From assembly GCA_000697355.1 (NCBI GenBank), contig JNEN01001240.1, forward strand, positions 124,001-188,000: a stretch of 64,000 bases of DNA. The letters run 5' to 3'. Each line of letters opens with the position of its first letter. Position 1 is the first letter of the stretch. Both the position numbers and the translations under genes were made by a program. The notes below the pieces were generated by a model, which had not been told where the DNA came from, ran no database searches, and saw nothing but the letters and a program-made list of their open reading frames with translations. The DNA is from Syncephalastrum monosporum B8922. Taxonomy: Eukaryota > Mucoromycota > Mucoromycetes > Mucorales > Syncephalastraceae. This document shows positions 34,565-46,298 of this stretch, piece by piece.

Positions 34565-36634
34565 GACTGGCCCTCGCCCCACGGTTGAAGGTCTAATCGC
34601 GCGTAATACTTTCTAAGTATGTGAAATGTACAACAACCCACGTCTCCTGTACCTGCTCTCTCTCTCTTTCGCGGTTTTGCACCCGCCCGTGACTTTAATC
34701 CTCAGCTCGCACTCTGTGTAACGACCGTCCTTCGTCTTGTCATGCACGTCAATCCACCTATGATCTACTGACCATGCACTGCTAAAGTAGAATGGCACGG
34801 CCGTTTTATTCATTGAGCAGCAAAGATCTTGGATAGCACTTTTCACTGCTCGCTGATACTCTCCTTCGGCACCTTTCATAGTTATCATCAATATGTGTAC
34901 GATGAATGAGGTCCCATAGTCCTGTAGTCCCTCTATTTTTAAATCTACCAACACCATTATCATCATGCATGTCGCTAGGCAGCTTGCAACGCTGATCACA
35001 GAAAGTATGTCCCTGTGCGCCAGACCATTTTGTACTACTATCAAATGCACACATCATATACATCGCAATTTAAAATACGGTTTACTAAAAGAGTTCATCT
35101 CTATCTGTGTTATGCAGAATGATAATTTCAGTGATCATCTTCCCGACAACAGTAGCAGATATGACACTACGTTTTGAAATGACTACAGCTACAATTTGGG
35201 TCCTGTTAAGTCGAAATATCGCCATCGTAAGTCGGAAGAGCAGTCAGCAAGTATACCAGGATGTTACTGAGCCAGCGGAGTGCCTGGTGAAGCGCAGAGA
35301 AGAGGATTATAAAGACATTGATTATATTGCCCCGGAATTCGAAGAGCATCACAGCCATGCCAAAAGCAGGTCCGAGGTAAGCTGCAGCAACCTTTAAGCC
35401 AACCTTCGTGAGAATCCTGGTAATCGCCACCTTCATAAGGGACCTATGCAGGACGCGAAGGAGTGTCCACGATATTGTCCTCAGTAAAGCTTTCATTGCT
35501 CGGCATGATAAGAGGAGCCCTTTCAAAATAAGAGCTAAGATGTACAAAGTCAGATACGGGCCGTCCCTTCACGCAGAACGTAAGCTGCTTGGTTATACTA
35601 ACGCCTCATGAATGGTCTTTCTACAGCAGCGAATTTGACGAGAAGCATGTGGCTATCTGTGTAGCTGGAACACAACAGAAAGAGACGGGAGGCGAAAGGA
35701 AATAGATTTGAAGTAGTGTATCGCTGATGGTTTACCATTCACACCTATAGCTTAGATCTTTTTCCCACAACTATTTATCTGGCTCAGCTCTCTCCAACGT
35801 CCATTGTCTGCAAATGCATCAATCAGATATGTATTAGAATCCGCTGAAATATATATGATAGATGATGCAGTATTAATGGGTAGTAGCAAAATTTCACTTC
35901 ACTTCACACACGTCAATGTCACGCTACGTGTTATCAAGGAATCCAAGTTTTATAATTCTCACGAAGGCATTGATACAAGCGGATAAAGTGAAAAGAAGAA
36001 CACCAGGCAGGACTTAATAAAACCAACAGCTACTAAATTCTGACATCACTACAATGTCGTAAATACTCAATACCAAAGTAAACACTTTTTGTTCTCCTCA
36101 AATCTGTGACTGTGTGAATACCTGTGTACAAAGCGTACAGAGACCGGAACTGGCTCCTGCATGAACAGCCTTTCACCAGACAGCACAATAAATATGATGT
36201 TGATTTCTAGTCCACTGGCGACATCACAAGAATGTTAAAAAGTTTTGTTCCATGCACATGCAGACCCTTTTGTGTATCCTTCTAAATATGAATGTTATGA
36301 GCACAGGCCGGTAGCCAGTGTATGCAGGAGATCTGATTTTATTAAAAGCATGCCGTCTGTCATGGCCATCATACCGATGAAAATATTTTCTGTTATTATG
36401 AAATGCCCATATAGACATGCAAAGCCTGCATGAGGGTCGTATGTAAGAAGACGAGATCATAAAGCTTGTGATTAAAGCTTTGTCAATTTGAAGCAGAGGA
36501 ATGAGGGACATTCTTGCAGTTTTGGCAGAGCGCCAATTTGACTAAAAATAGTATATTTTTCTTTTTACAAAAAGGTCCCATTCCTTGGCTGATGATAGCT
36601 TTCTTTATCATTTTATTTTCTTTCTCCCACTATA
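34565..36634. other. Gene-poor intergenic region, 2.1 kb
   Basis: No gene is firmly supported. Overlapping open frames of 96 codons (+, 35107-35397) and 113 codons (-, 35206-35547) occupy the same segment. The minus-strand one is strikingly hydrophobic (e.g. AAAYLGPAFGMAVMLF and NVFIILFSALHQALRW), but it has no family match I recognise and may be chance. The region also holds the promoters of the two divergent flanking genes. Confidence 0.35.
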
Positions 36635-38086
36635 ATGAACGAGACACAGCTCAGACGTATTAATGAATTTCACAACACTATCAAAGCGCAAGCTGTCGAC
36701 CTCGCCGAAGAATTGGGTGTCGATGTCCAAGATATTGAAAAGTCCATCAATCTCCCGCTCCAGCAAAAGCAAAAGCAGGACGCATGGGGCGGGCCTCGCC
36801 CAAGAAAATCGAACATGTGGTCCCAGCTCCTCAAAGAGGTTTCCAAAAGTTAGTTGACTATCTCATTCCTTGTGGAAGCATGACCTCATGTTATATTGCT
36901 GTAAACAGCAGGAAAAGACAAGAAGGTGACCGGACTTTCTGTCGAGGCCAAGAAAATTTACGACGCCATGACGGACGAAGAGCGCGCCGCCCTCCAGCTT
37001 CGAGCAGACGCGGAGTGGAAAGAGACCTGCGAGTCTGAAAAGACAAAGAAGAAGATTTGCAAGGCCATGGCGGCCTGGACGGCGAGCGCAAAGTTATCCG
37101 GCATGCACTGTGTCACCCTCTTTTACAATGAGGGTGAAGCTAAACTTCCCACAGTTCTAGCCTCCACTCGTACGTATCGAAGCATGCCAGCCTATGAAAT
37201 TGATGCTCACCTCTGAGTAGCTGCTGCCGCTGATGTCGCCCGCGATAGCATGCTTGGTGAGATCTTCCGTGTGGATATGTTTAAACACCAGAAAGGTCCG
37301 TATCTTTTCGCGAAACCCATGGACCCTTCTTATTAAAATGTGCTGTCTAGGCATCAAAGCGCAGACCATTCTACCCCAAGAACTTTCCAGTGAATTCCAG
37401 TCCAAAGCTAGAATTAGCCGAACGAAGGCGAACCGAAACAGCATGGTGGAGTTGCCCACGTTCCATGGTAAAACTAAATAGTGAAGAAGAAATCTTTATA
37501 TTGTGCACATGTGATAGTGGAGTGATTAGAGATTTTACTTTATCTAAAATATAAATCGCTCAATAATATATATTCCTATTAGAAACCCTGAGAAAAGGAT
37601 TTTACGGTGAGAAGCAGCAACAGTACATTCGCCAACACCTGTTGAAGCTATACAGTAAGCTTTTTATGTCTCACAGTTACTCTCTGATTTTTAATTTTCT
37701 CTGTCTATAGATGAAGCTCTAGTTAAGATGGGCCGAGAGCCTATGCAATATTTTTCATGGACTCGTGTACGCAAACATATGCTGAGCACGAGTATTCCAA
37801 ACAGAATCGTACCTACCCATGATTCGTTTCCTTTTCATGCCCGCCATTTTCAGGAAATAAGCATCATGAAATCTAAGTGTCGCGAACATTTGATGGAGAC
37901 CGTTGCCAACAACAAGTTTGAATTTAAATTGGCAAGTGTATCAATGACATGAGAGAATACGGACTTACACTTCCAACAATGTAGAAAGGCAGCGAGCACA
38001 CGCAATGGGGCACCACAGAGGACTCTTCTGAAGAAGACGCAACCTATAGCTCGTCGGACGAGCTGGAAGACAGTGACGACAACTAA
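36635..38086 (+). CDS. Seven-exon orphan protein, Mucoromycota-type
   Basis: Exons 36635..36848, 36909..37169, 37221..37295, 37351..37467, 37583..37654, 37711..37931 and 37985..38086 join in frame to 353 aa. The last intron starts with GC (TTG|GCAAGT). Residues 1-72 form a helical start (MNETQLRRINEFHNTIKAQA) with a DVDVQDIEKSI-like segment and a WGGPRPRKSNMWSQL stretch. Residues 75-135 are highly charged (SVEAKKIYDAMTDEERAALQ) and look like an HMG-box-like or coiled helical module. The middle reads MHCVTLFYNEGEAKLP. The C-terminus is acidic (EDSSEEDATYSSSDELEDSDD). I recall similar anonymous proteins in Mucorales, but I assign no function. Nuclear or DNA-associated is a guess. Confidence 0.7.
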
Positions 38087-38219
38087 CATTCTGATGCGCC
38101 CTAGCGCCAGTAGTCTGGGACTGCTATCAGGTAACAGATACATGAGATCTGACCAAGAATAAAGAGGAAAAAAACTATTAATATGAGAAACATCAGAAGC
38201 GCTTGAAATGAAGTTTTAT

Positions 38220-40281
38220 TCAGTTAGAGTCGCTGGAAAGAGAATATGTTGGGTCTTGATCGCACTTGGGAGCAGTAAATTTGCTGGCGTCAAATGTATC
38301 AAAGATCCACAGGGCAATACCGTTTGTCCATCCAAAACCGGCTTGAACAGTATCTATTGCATTGTGTCAGCAAGTGGTACCATACACAATCTTGTTTAGT
38401 CGCTTACATTCACCACCACCGCCCGCATTTCCAATGTTTGTTACTGAGAATTTTTCAAACATATGACCATTATCGGTCTGGTTCGATAGCTTTTGCAACT
38501 GGCCAGGTACACTGCCGCCGGTCTCGTACCAAGAGCAGAAAGCAGATGCAACGTACCGTTCCGCAAGCACCTCGGCCATGGGCGTGAACTGGGACTTCTT
38601 CATCCATGCATCCACATTGCGCATAGCTTCCATGGCAACGAACTGAAGCGGGGGCCAGCCATTAGGAAAATCCCACTGAAGGGTTGTGTTCTCAAATGTG
38701 GTCGTCAGGACACCAGGGTATTTTTCGAGAGCCGACCGCGTCTGGTCAAACACGCGTTCCAAGGTGTTTTTGTCCTTCTTGATCCGGTTGGGCACAGCAC
38801 CCAGCCTAAATTATCCACATATGAGCAGCCTTACTCAGAAAATACTAAGAAGACATACCAGTATGGGAATAGCACAGCAGGCGAGTACGTTTTCTGTGAT
38901 CCGCTGCTTGTGATATTATAATCGTAAAATGTGGCGTCGTCGTCGTTCCACAGAACTTCCTCCATGGCGGTCAAGCGTTTGGCCGCCTGACGCTTGTAGT
39001 ACTTTTGCTTGCGACTTCCCTCCCGGTGCCATCCTGCCAATGTAGTTTCCATGGACCAAAGTAGCGCATTGAGCTCGACTGGGATAATGTTGCGCGTGTT
39101 GAGCGACCGCAAAAGGTGGTATGCGCTCGGGTCGTCCTCCACAGGCGACTTGAATCGCGTCCAGCGCGACGTATAGTCCCACCCAGTCTCGGCTCCCGTA
39201 GCAAGGTCTGAAAAGAGGTCGTCTGGGTTGACAGTTGTGTTCTGTGCAGTCTCGTAATCTTCCAGATACGACTCCGGTCGTGGGGAGGTGTTGTGCACAA
39301 TGTATCGGTTCAGGACGTGGTTGTCCACCTTCACAGTCGTGTTGGCCATCCAAAACGCGTACTCCTTGTCCAAAGTGGGCAAAGCCTTTTGGACAAAGGC
39401 ATCGTCGCCTGTCGCATTATAGTACGACTTTATCATTTCTGTCAGGAAAGGGGGCTGCGACCGATTCAGGTAGTAAATGCGTGCTCCATTGGGGATGAAT
39501 CCATATGTCTCAACAAAGTCAAGGAAGTTATCGATCATATCCTTTGCCATGTCGTTCAGTTCGCTGATAAGTAGGCCACGAATGACGAAGTAGCTGTCCC
39601 TGCATGACAACGCATGATCAGAAATGGTTTTTCGAGCGATAAAGAGAAAATAGAACGTACCAGTAATAGAATTCTCGAAAACGGCCACCAGGAACCACGA
39701 AAGGTCGACTAACGGGTAGCGTACTGGAGACACACCCGTCACAAAGGAAGGACGTGTCGAATTCAAAGGTGAGATTAGCCCAATACTGGTGGACCTGGGT
39801 TGCCCAGCCACGGTAGGTGAGATCATCGATGGTGTCGAAGAGCGGCAGATCAGCCTTGACGGTCAAGTTCACGGCTTTGAGCTCTGTGCCTTCTTCCAGA
39901 AAATTATCGTTCACAAAGTTCTGTACTTTGTCCTTGGAAGGGTTGTCACCAAGCGCATTGAAGGCGGACAGGACATCGTTGATTGGTTTTGACGTAGGCT
40001 AGATAATGAAATGGTGCAACAAGGAATCAGTCTATCAGTGACACAAAAACAAACATATAACGTCAGTCGGGCCCACTCACTTTGTCAACAAAAGTTTTGG
40101 AATCAGGATACAGCGCAGCCAACTGGACCGTCTTTAGTAGCGGACCATCGCAGTAAATCGGGGAGTCGCACGTTTTGGACGAGGACAAATTGGCCGAAGA
40201 AGACGCTGCTGCTGCCGCAGAAAGACCAGCAGCGAGCAGTAATGCGGACGACCAGCGGCGAGATGACGAGATACAAACCAT
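38220..40281 (-). CDS. Trehalase, secreted (GH37)
   Basis: Five exons, complement(38220..38353, 38408..38805, 38859..39599, 39661..39998, 40081..40281), give 603 aa. It hydrolyses trehalose to two glucose molecules. Both family signatures are present: PGGRFREFYYWDSYF at 170-184 and QWDFPNGWPP at 470-479, followed by QAGFGWTNG near the C-terminus. The fold is the (alpha/alpha)6 barrel of GH37. The N-terminus, RRWSSALLLAAGLSAAAA, is a classical signal peptide. With many N-x-S/T sites this indicates a secreted or cell-wall/vacuolar enzyme rather than the cytosolic neutral trehalase, which carries an N-terminal regulatory region absent here. A conserved CDSPIYCDG-type motif follows the signal peptide. 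Confidence 0.95.
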
Positions 40282-41282
40282 ACACGCACACGCACACAAA
40301 GAGATTTGATGAAGATCAAGAAGGGAAAGAACGAACGCGTACTGCTTTGTGGATATTTTATATTTGCGTTACACCAGGTCTGCATGGGAAAAAGTGCATG
40401 GCAACCCGCCCCTCCCGGTTCTCCCCCGGATAAACCATACGGCGCAGAATACTTTGAGATAATATGAGCGATCCTTTATTTTGGTGCTTTCCGCCGCTCC
40501 TTTTCTTCTCCGTCCGTATCGAAACACCGGCGACCCGCCGTATTCCGCATTTTAGTGTGAGATTTCTATCATCCAGAGGGCGCAGCCAGTCAAGTCCAGC
40601 GGTTTGGCCCCCAGGACGGGAGAAAAAAAAAAAAAAGAAAAAGAAAAGGATACGACACATGACAAGAAGTTTGTCATCCTGTCCAACCTAGATCGTACCA
40701 TCTGAGTAAGTACAGGCAAGAGATCTTTACAGCAAGGCAAAGGCGGCAGATATTCTGTTACATTACACATGTCCTACACAGAAGGTATGATGTGGTCTGG
40801 ATTTATCTACAGAACGCATAAAGAGGCAAAGGATCACAAGCTGATCCATTATGTTATGTACCTTCCCAGAGGTGTCTTAAACTTTCCGTTCAACCATGGC
40901 GCGCTTGTATGTTACGGCGTTGCGCCTTGCATTTCCTGCACGCCACAGGCATAACCGTTTGTACATGCATAGTTCGATAACATTGGCAGTAGTAGAATCG
41001 TTTTCATGCATCCAGCCATGGAGATATGTAGCACTTATATGTGGTAAATCGTGCAGCACAAAAGGAATACTTGTGACATCAAGACAGCGTGCGTATAGTA
41101 CAATAGTGTGGGAGTTCGCAGCGGGAATACGATAGATGCTTGAAGAAGCAAGATAGCTCCAGAACACGTTGTGTGTAAACACAAACAAAGATCGAGTCCA
41201 CATTTCTATTATGCACACCCTGATTGATAAACATGCAAATACTGCAAATATTAGGTTTATTCACGAATGTTTGCGTTGTGTG
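40282..41282. other. Intergenic, 1 kb, trehalase promoter side
   Basis: Lies between the trehalase start and the MFS stop, both on the minus strand. A TATA-like TATAAAAT reads on the minus strand at 40354-40361, 73 bases before the trehalase ATG. An (A)n(GA) tract lies near 40621-40650. No gene is supported. Confidence 0.4.
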
Positions 41283-43200
41283 CTACAAGCGATACATAAA
41301 GTTCTTGTCTTCTTTGTCTGTCAGATCGAGTGTGACGTCTGTCGGTCCTGCGGGTGGATTCGCACGTCGCTGCTTGTTTTCGAGCGCCATAGTGAACCGC
41401 ATGATAAAGAAGCAAGCAATGGCTACACAGTTGCCAATAATATATCCAATTAAGCCTCCTATGTAGCGTGGTGCTTGGTGCTCGAGCATAATCAGAGGGC
41501 CAATAAAGCTGCCAACGGTGGAGGCCGCAATCAGGCAGCTGTTGTAGAATATCTTTTTGCTGTAGCCCGATACGTTGCTGCCCACCGTAGCAGCAAGCAG
41601 CGAATGCGCACCCGAGAAACCCCAGCTCAGGTAATAGCCAAGCAGCTTGACGGGGCCGTCTGGGATGGCCAGCAAGATGATGATACCTGCTAGACTCACA
41701 AGTAGCATACTAACACCTGTGTAGGCAATTTGATTCGTCCAACGTGCTACCATGGATGCAATAAAAACGCACACAGTGGAAGCCACGCCTCCTGGTATCT
41801 TGAGCAGAATTGATTCACTAGACTGTTTTACAGGAAATTTTGCATATGGTGAGGATGTGCCGAGAGCGCACAGTTGAGCAGAAGAAACACTAGTGCAGAC
41901 TTACCGTAAAATTACCCAAAGATTTGATGAGCTGTGCACTGAATACAAGCAAGCCTCCGTTCTGCATATTAATGCCCAGAACAGCGAGACAGATGCAGTA
42001 AAAGCGCAGCTCTGTCAATGCCTCCTTCATGTGGCACCACTTGACTTTCTTGGTGCGTACCTGAGCATGATTGTAATCAGTATGTATTTTGTCATATTGC
42101 GTGATTTAAACTTACCACTGCATTATCTCGCTGCCGCCGATCCACAATCTTGTATTCTTCTTCCGTCAGACGAAGCAGTTTTGATCGTGGGTTGTCAACC
42201 AGAAAGAAGAAGGTAAGGATCCCGAGAAATACAGTCAACGCTCCGAAAATAATGTGGTTCCTGTTTACATGTAGGGACACAGATATTAGAAAAGCGCGTT
42301 CTGTGATCATATTCTTGGCATACCATCTCCACATTGTGATGCCGTGCTGGTTCCCCATATGAGATATACCGACGGCAACAAAGTTTCCAAGAACGGAACC
42401 AATGCCTTGGCACATAGTTACCACGCCAAAGTAGAACGTGTGCTCCTCTCGTCTGTAGAGCGCTGCAACAATCAGATAAATACATGGCAAGCAGGTTGCC
42501 TCAAAAAGGCCAAGCAGAAATCGAAGTGCGGCAAGCTGAGAGAATGTATTCCCAAGGGCTGTGAACAGCATGACCTGGTAAATAGCTGCTGTCAGGAGAA
42601 GGAGCATGAATGAGCAGTACAGGCATCACTCCACTTACCGCGCCCCAAATGATGATACAGCAACCCAGATACTTTCCAAGTGGGAATTTCTGGACAAGAA
42701 TTTGATTTGGCACCTTTTTTGTTCATTTGTGTGGGTAAGTAAAAAGGGCGATATGCATATAAAGGGAAGACTATCCATCTATCTACCTGGAATATGAGGT
42801 AGCCAAGGAAAAAAATGGAGCCCAGCCAACTAAATTGGGAGCCACTTATGCCTGTGTCCTCGTAAATACCGAGTACGGCCGAGATACTGAGCGCAGACTT
42901 GTCGGCAAACTAGCAGAAACTCGAAACATACGTGAGGAGTGCGTGGACAAAAGGCAACGCCATATCCTGTACCTGAACCATGACAATCCATGTTACCAGG
43001 GGCAGGAAGGTGTAGCTGATCTTGCGCAAAAGTCGTTTCTCTTCTGGCGTCTTGACATAAGGTATCTGTATAGCGCTGTCGTCATTGCTGCCATTTTCTT
43101 CGTCTGACAGCGTGGAATGCTGATCATCTCTGTTCTCCTCCTTTGCTTCTTCCTCAAACTTTATATCATTTGCTCTTTCGTTTGATATGGCGTCTTGCAT
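41283..43200 (-). CDS. MFS transporter, anion:cation symporter (allantoate permease-like)
   Basis: Seven exons, complement(41283..41822, 41905..42060, 42116..42260, 42324..42574, 42639..42713, 42787..42909, 42973..43200), give 505 aa. An acidic cytosolic N-terminus of ~58 residues precedes about 12 membrane segments. Typical features of the Dal5/Tna1 branch are the TM1 region (TFLPLVTWIVMVQ), LGYLIFQVPNQILVQKFP with GKYLG, and RFLLGLFEATCLPCIYL. The long central loop holds RSKLLRLTEEEYKIVDRR, close to the family's W/R-LT-EE pattern. Substrates in this branch are organic anions such as allantoate, nicotinate or pantothenate; the actual one cannot be read from sequence. The exon 4 start uses TTTACCAG|GTCATG because only that acceptor keeps the frame. 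Confidence 0.88.
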
Positions 43201-44801
43201 TATCTGACCGTAATTACGCTGAGATATATATGAAATTATATGCGTATGTGTGCGGTGTGTGCGGTGTGTGCGTCAAATACTAAGACTAAGACGGATCACT
43301 ATATTTATGCAGATCGAACATCCCATGTGTCAAGCATCGAGGGTTCACACCGTCAAAGAGGTTTTGTCATGTTTGTTCCCGCGGTGATGGTAGAGAAAAG
43401 GCGTTTCCCCACAACAACAGGAACACGCCTCCGGCATACGAGTTTCAACCCGTGTGCACGACTCCGTATGCCGCGGCGGATGTGCCGTAAATGTGTATGT
43501 GCGGGGTCAGATGCCCCGGAATTCTTTTTGAACTCAAAGTCCATATCAATTTGGCAAATGGATGGAGTGTGGCGTTCCAGAGATCTGCCCATACGAATCT
43601 ACCAGCGAAACTTAGACTCGTGCTGTATACAGTCTCGTAAATTGATCTTAAGATAGTAGTGTATAAAGGAAAGTAAGGTATTGTCGCATCAGTCACACCT
43701 AGAAAATACACATGTCACAGTACGGTGGGAAGTCATTATATGTGCGTGTGAATAGAGCTCTGGGTGGAAAGCTGGAATGTATAGAAGGCGTGGAAGCCAT
43801 ACATTGATCCCTTTAAATCTAATCCACAGACTCAAAACGGTAATAAACGTTTGGATTCCTGTTACACAGCACGACTCCCCACTTATAATCGCTTTTGAAA
43901 CAATGGCCATTGCGGAGTGTATCATATGGTTGTTAGTGCCCGCACTTAGATAGGCACATCGTAGATGCTACAACATTGCGAACATCCCTTTGATACCCCA
44001 GAATTTCTTATGACCCTCAAATATATCATATGAAGCCAAGGAAACTACGCATACTTTATCTCAGAGGTCGTCAGGTATCTTGGAATATTTTAAGCGGCAT
44101 ACTGCCAGAGCCAAGAGACCGTGGGTCTGAACTTCGATGCAAGTCATTAAAATTGAAGGGACAACATCGCAAGCAAGAGATAAATAACATTATAACCTCA
44201 GATGAAAGGGACTCGAAGACGCTGGTAACTTTGCAAGAACCACGAGCAATTTAAAGCCTCAGGGCAAGTACGTGCCAGTACCAACGCGTTGGAACAAGAA
44301 CAAATGGCAGGAGTAGGTGAAGGCATAGTCACTAGAACACAGAGAACCACTTGTATTCAGTTCGAGCAAGTAAACTATAGATGGTAGAATGGAATATATT
44401 AGAGGAGTTGTGAGGCCTGGAAGCGGTAGATCATGCCAAGCTTCAAATAAATACGGTAGGTTATATTTGGCTGGTGAATTTGCAATTTATAGTCTTCGTG
44501 ACAGAAGAGTTCCCCTGTAACCCAATTGTAGGAATGCATAGACTTGAATGATACTAAAAACGAGGCAGCTGTCAGATAGCTTACCATAATAATACCCGCG
44601 TAACATTATGAATGACGGAGTACATACAGTACACCATAGCGGTGGACGCGTGAACGAGTGACACAGAGCGGAGGTGAGCCACGCGGAGGGGCAAGAGAGG
44701 ACTTTGCAGGTTCCACACTCACAAAGAGCAGTTGCTGTTACAGGTTTATAGTTTGAAGTCCAAGCCTATACACAAAAGTCGGCTTCTGCTCGACTCTTGC
44801 C
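43201..44801. other. Gene-poor intergenic region, 1.6 kb
   Basis: Nothing convincing is seen on either strand. Short open frames (e.g. 44030-44254, +) lack motifs and splice continuity. A GTGTGCG-type repeat lies at about 43245-43270, just upstream of the MFS gene. Confidence 0.4.
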
Positions 44802-45765
44802 ATGCCCATTGCCGAATTAGTATGGGCTCTCTTGCTACTATGGGCCTTCCGGTTATATAAAAGATTTTCCTACAACAAAAAGAAAACATTGTCCAATCGC
44901 TCCAAACTGCCGGCCTCCGACCTGACACCGATCGAAGATGCCATCCAGAAGAACAAACGTGCGCTCGACCGTCTCCAGGACAGGCTCGCCCGTATCTCTG
45001 TCTCGCCTTCACAACAACCACAACAACCACAGATCACTATGATACCTTCCACTTCTTCCCCTTTGCCCGCACGTCGATCGCCTGACCGAGAGACGCTGGA
45101 GCGTGTCCGAAGAGCGGAAGCGGCCAGAGACGAAGCGCTCCTCAAGGCGCAGACGATGGAGCAAGAGCTGAGGCAACGTGCAGACGAGGCTGCGTTGCTG
45201 GCTGAGCAGCTTGGCATGGAGAAGAAACGCAAGGCACAGCTCGACCTGCTTGTACGTGAAAACGGACAGGAGCTGACACGCGTCACGCATGAACTGCTGG
45301 AATACCAACAAAAGGTAGAAGACTTGGAAAAGCGCTTGGAAGAGGCCGAAGCCGAGGCTGAGTTTGCGTCAGCGACGGCTGCGACAGCGTCTGCCGAACG
45401 GCATCGCGTGTATCCATCGCAGCAGGATCCACGTTTACAGTCGGGTTCTCCCTTACAGACAAGCACGCCGCGGCCTTCTTCCGGGTACGGATCGCGTTAT
45501 CATTCGCCGAGCAGTCAAATGGACTCGGAACGTGTCACTGAAATGTACCGCCAGCTGTTCGCCGAGAAAGACTTGCTGCTTCAAGAACACATGCATGAAA
45601 TCGAGGAGCTTCGGCACATGAACGAATTTTTGAGACGTCAGTTGCAAAGGTACTTGAGTCATTGTTATGATACGTCCTATTTCTTACTCTTTTCTTAGCA
45701 TGTATGCAAACAGGAAGGAGACAGACCGTGACAGTGACCATTTTCTGGGTTTGCTCAAGTCTTAA
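44802..45765 (+). CDS. Membrane-anchored coiled-coil protein
   Basis: Two exons, 44802..45649 and 45699..45765, encode 304 aa. The N-terminus, MPIAELVWALLLLWAFRLYK, is a single hydrophobic anchor followed by basic residues, suggesting a type III/signal-anchor protein with its bulk in the cytosol. A long coiled coil covers about 95-200, rich in Glu, Arg, Ala and Leu (RRAEAARDEALLKAQTMEQE, LRQRADEAALLAEQLGMEKK). A Ser/Pro linker follows, then a shorter coiled coil at about 240-285 (LLLQEHMHEIEELRHMNEFL). I do not recognise a family. An organelle-surface tether or scaffold is possible but unproven. Confidence 0.75.
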
Positions 45766-46202
45766 GCGTCTCCCAAAACCAAAGCACCCTTCATTCATTT
45801 GTACATAGTTTCCATGCACTACGTGTTTTACCCGCTAATAAATCAAGAATAATGGGTTACCGTCATTTTGCTGCCAGTATATCAGTCGCCTGTGACCAGT
45901 GATCGAGGCGCACGGAGCGGGAGGGGCCTCGGGATCCTGAGCAGGTCAGCAGTCCCCCGGGTGTCACACGCAACCCCGATGTATTACGGTGCCGTCCTCC
46001 TGTGCTGTGCATCGTGTTGTGTGCAGTGTGTACACTTTTGGTAGCAGTAGAAAGGAGTCAATCTTCCTTTCTCTTGCCTTTTCTTTTTACTTTCTGCGTT
46101 CATATACATACTGTATACTTGATATATCTGTTTTATTTTGCCCCCGCGCCTGCCAAGCGTTTTACCCCATTGTCACACAACAGCATACTTCTGTTGTCTC
46201 CG

Positions 46203-46233
<31 letters not shown>

Positions 46234-46298
46234 AGCCTGTCTTCTCCCTTCTCGCCTTCTCTCTGTCCCTCTCTCTTCTCTTCTTCACTTGCCTCGAA
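45766..46298. other. Intergenic with VMP1 leader
   Basis: A 533-base spacer. Its last 100 bases are a (CA)n microsatellite followed by a CT-rich tract, presumably the VMP1 5' leader. No gene is supported. Confidence 0.45.
46202..46225 (+). repeat. (CA)n microsatellite
   Basis: Twelve CA units directly upstream of the VMP1 start, within the presumed 5' leader. Confidence 0.9.

Noticed and set aside
40640..40655. Second U12-type donor (GTATCCTTTT on the minus strand) upstream of trehalase
   Set aside because: It lies in intergenic DNA inside a poly-purine tract, and no U12 branch site was found before the trehalase start.
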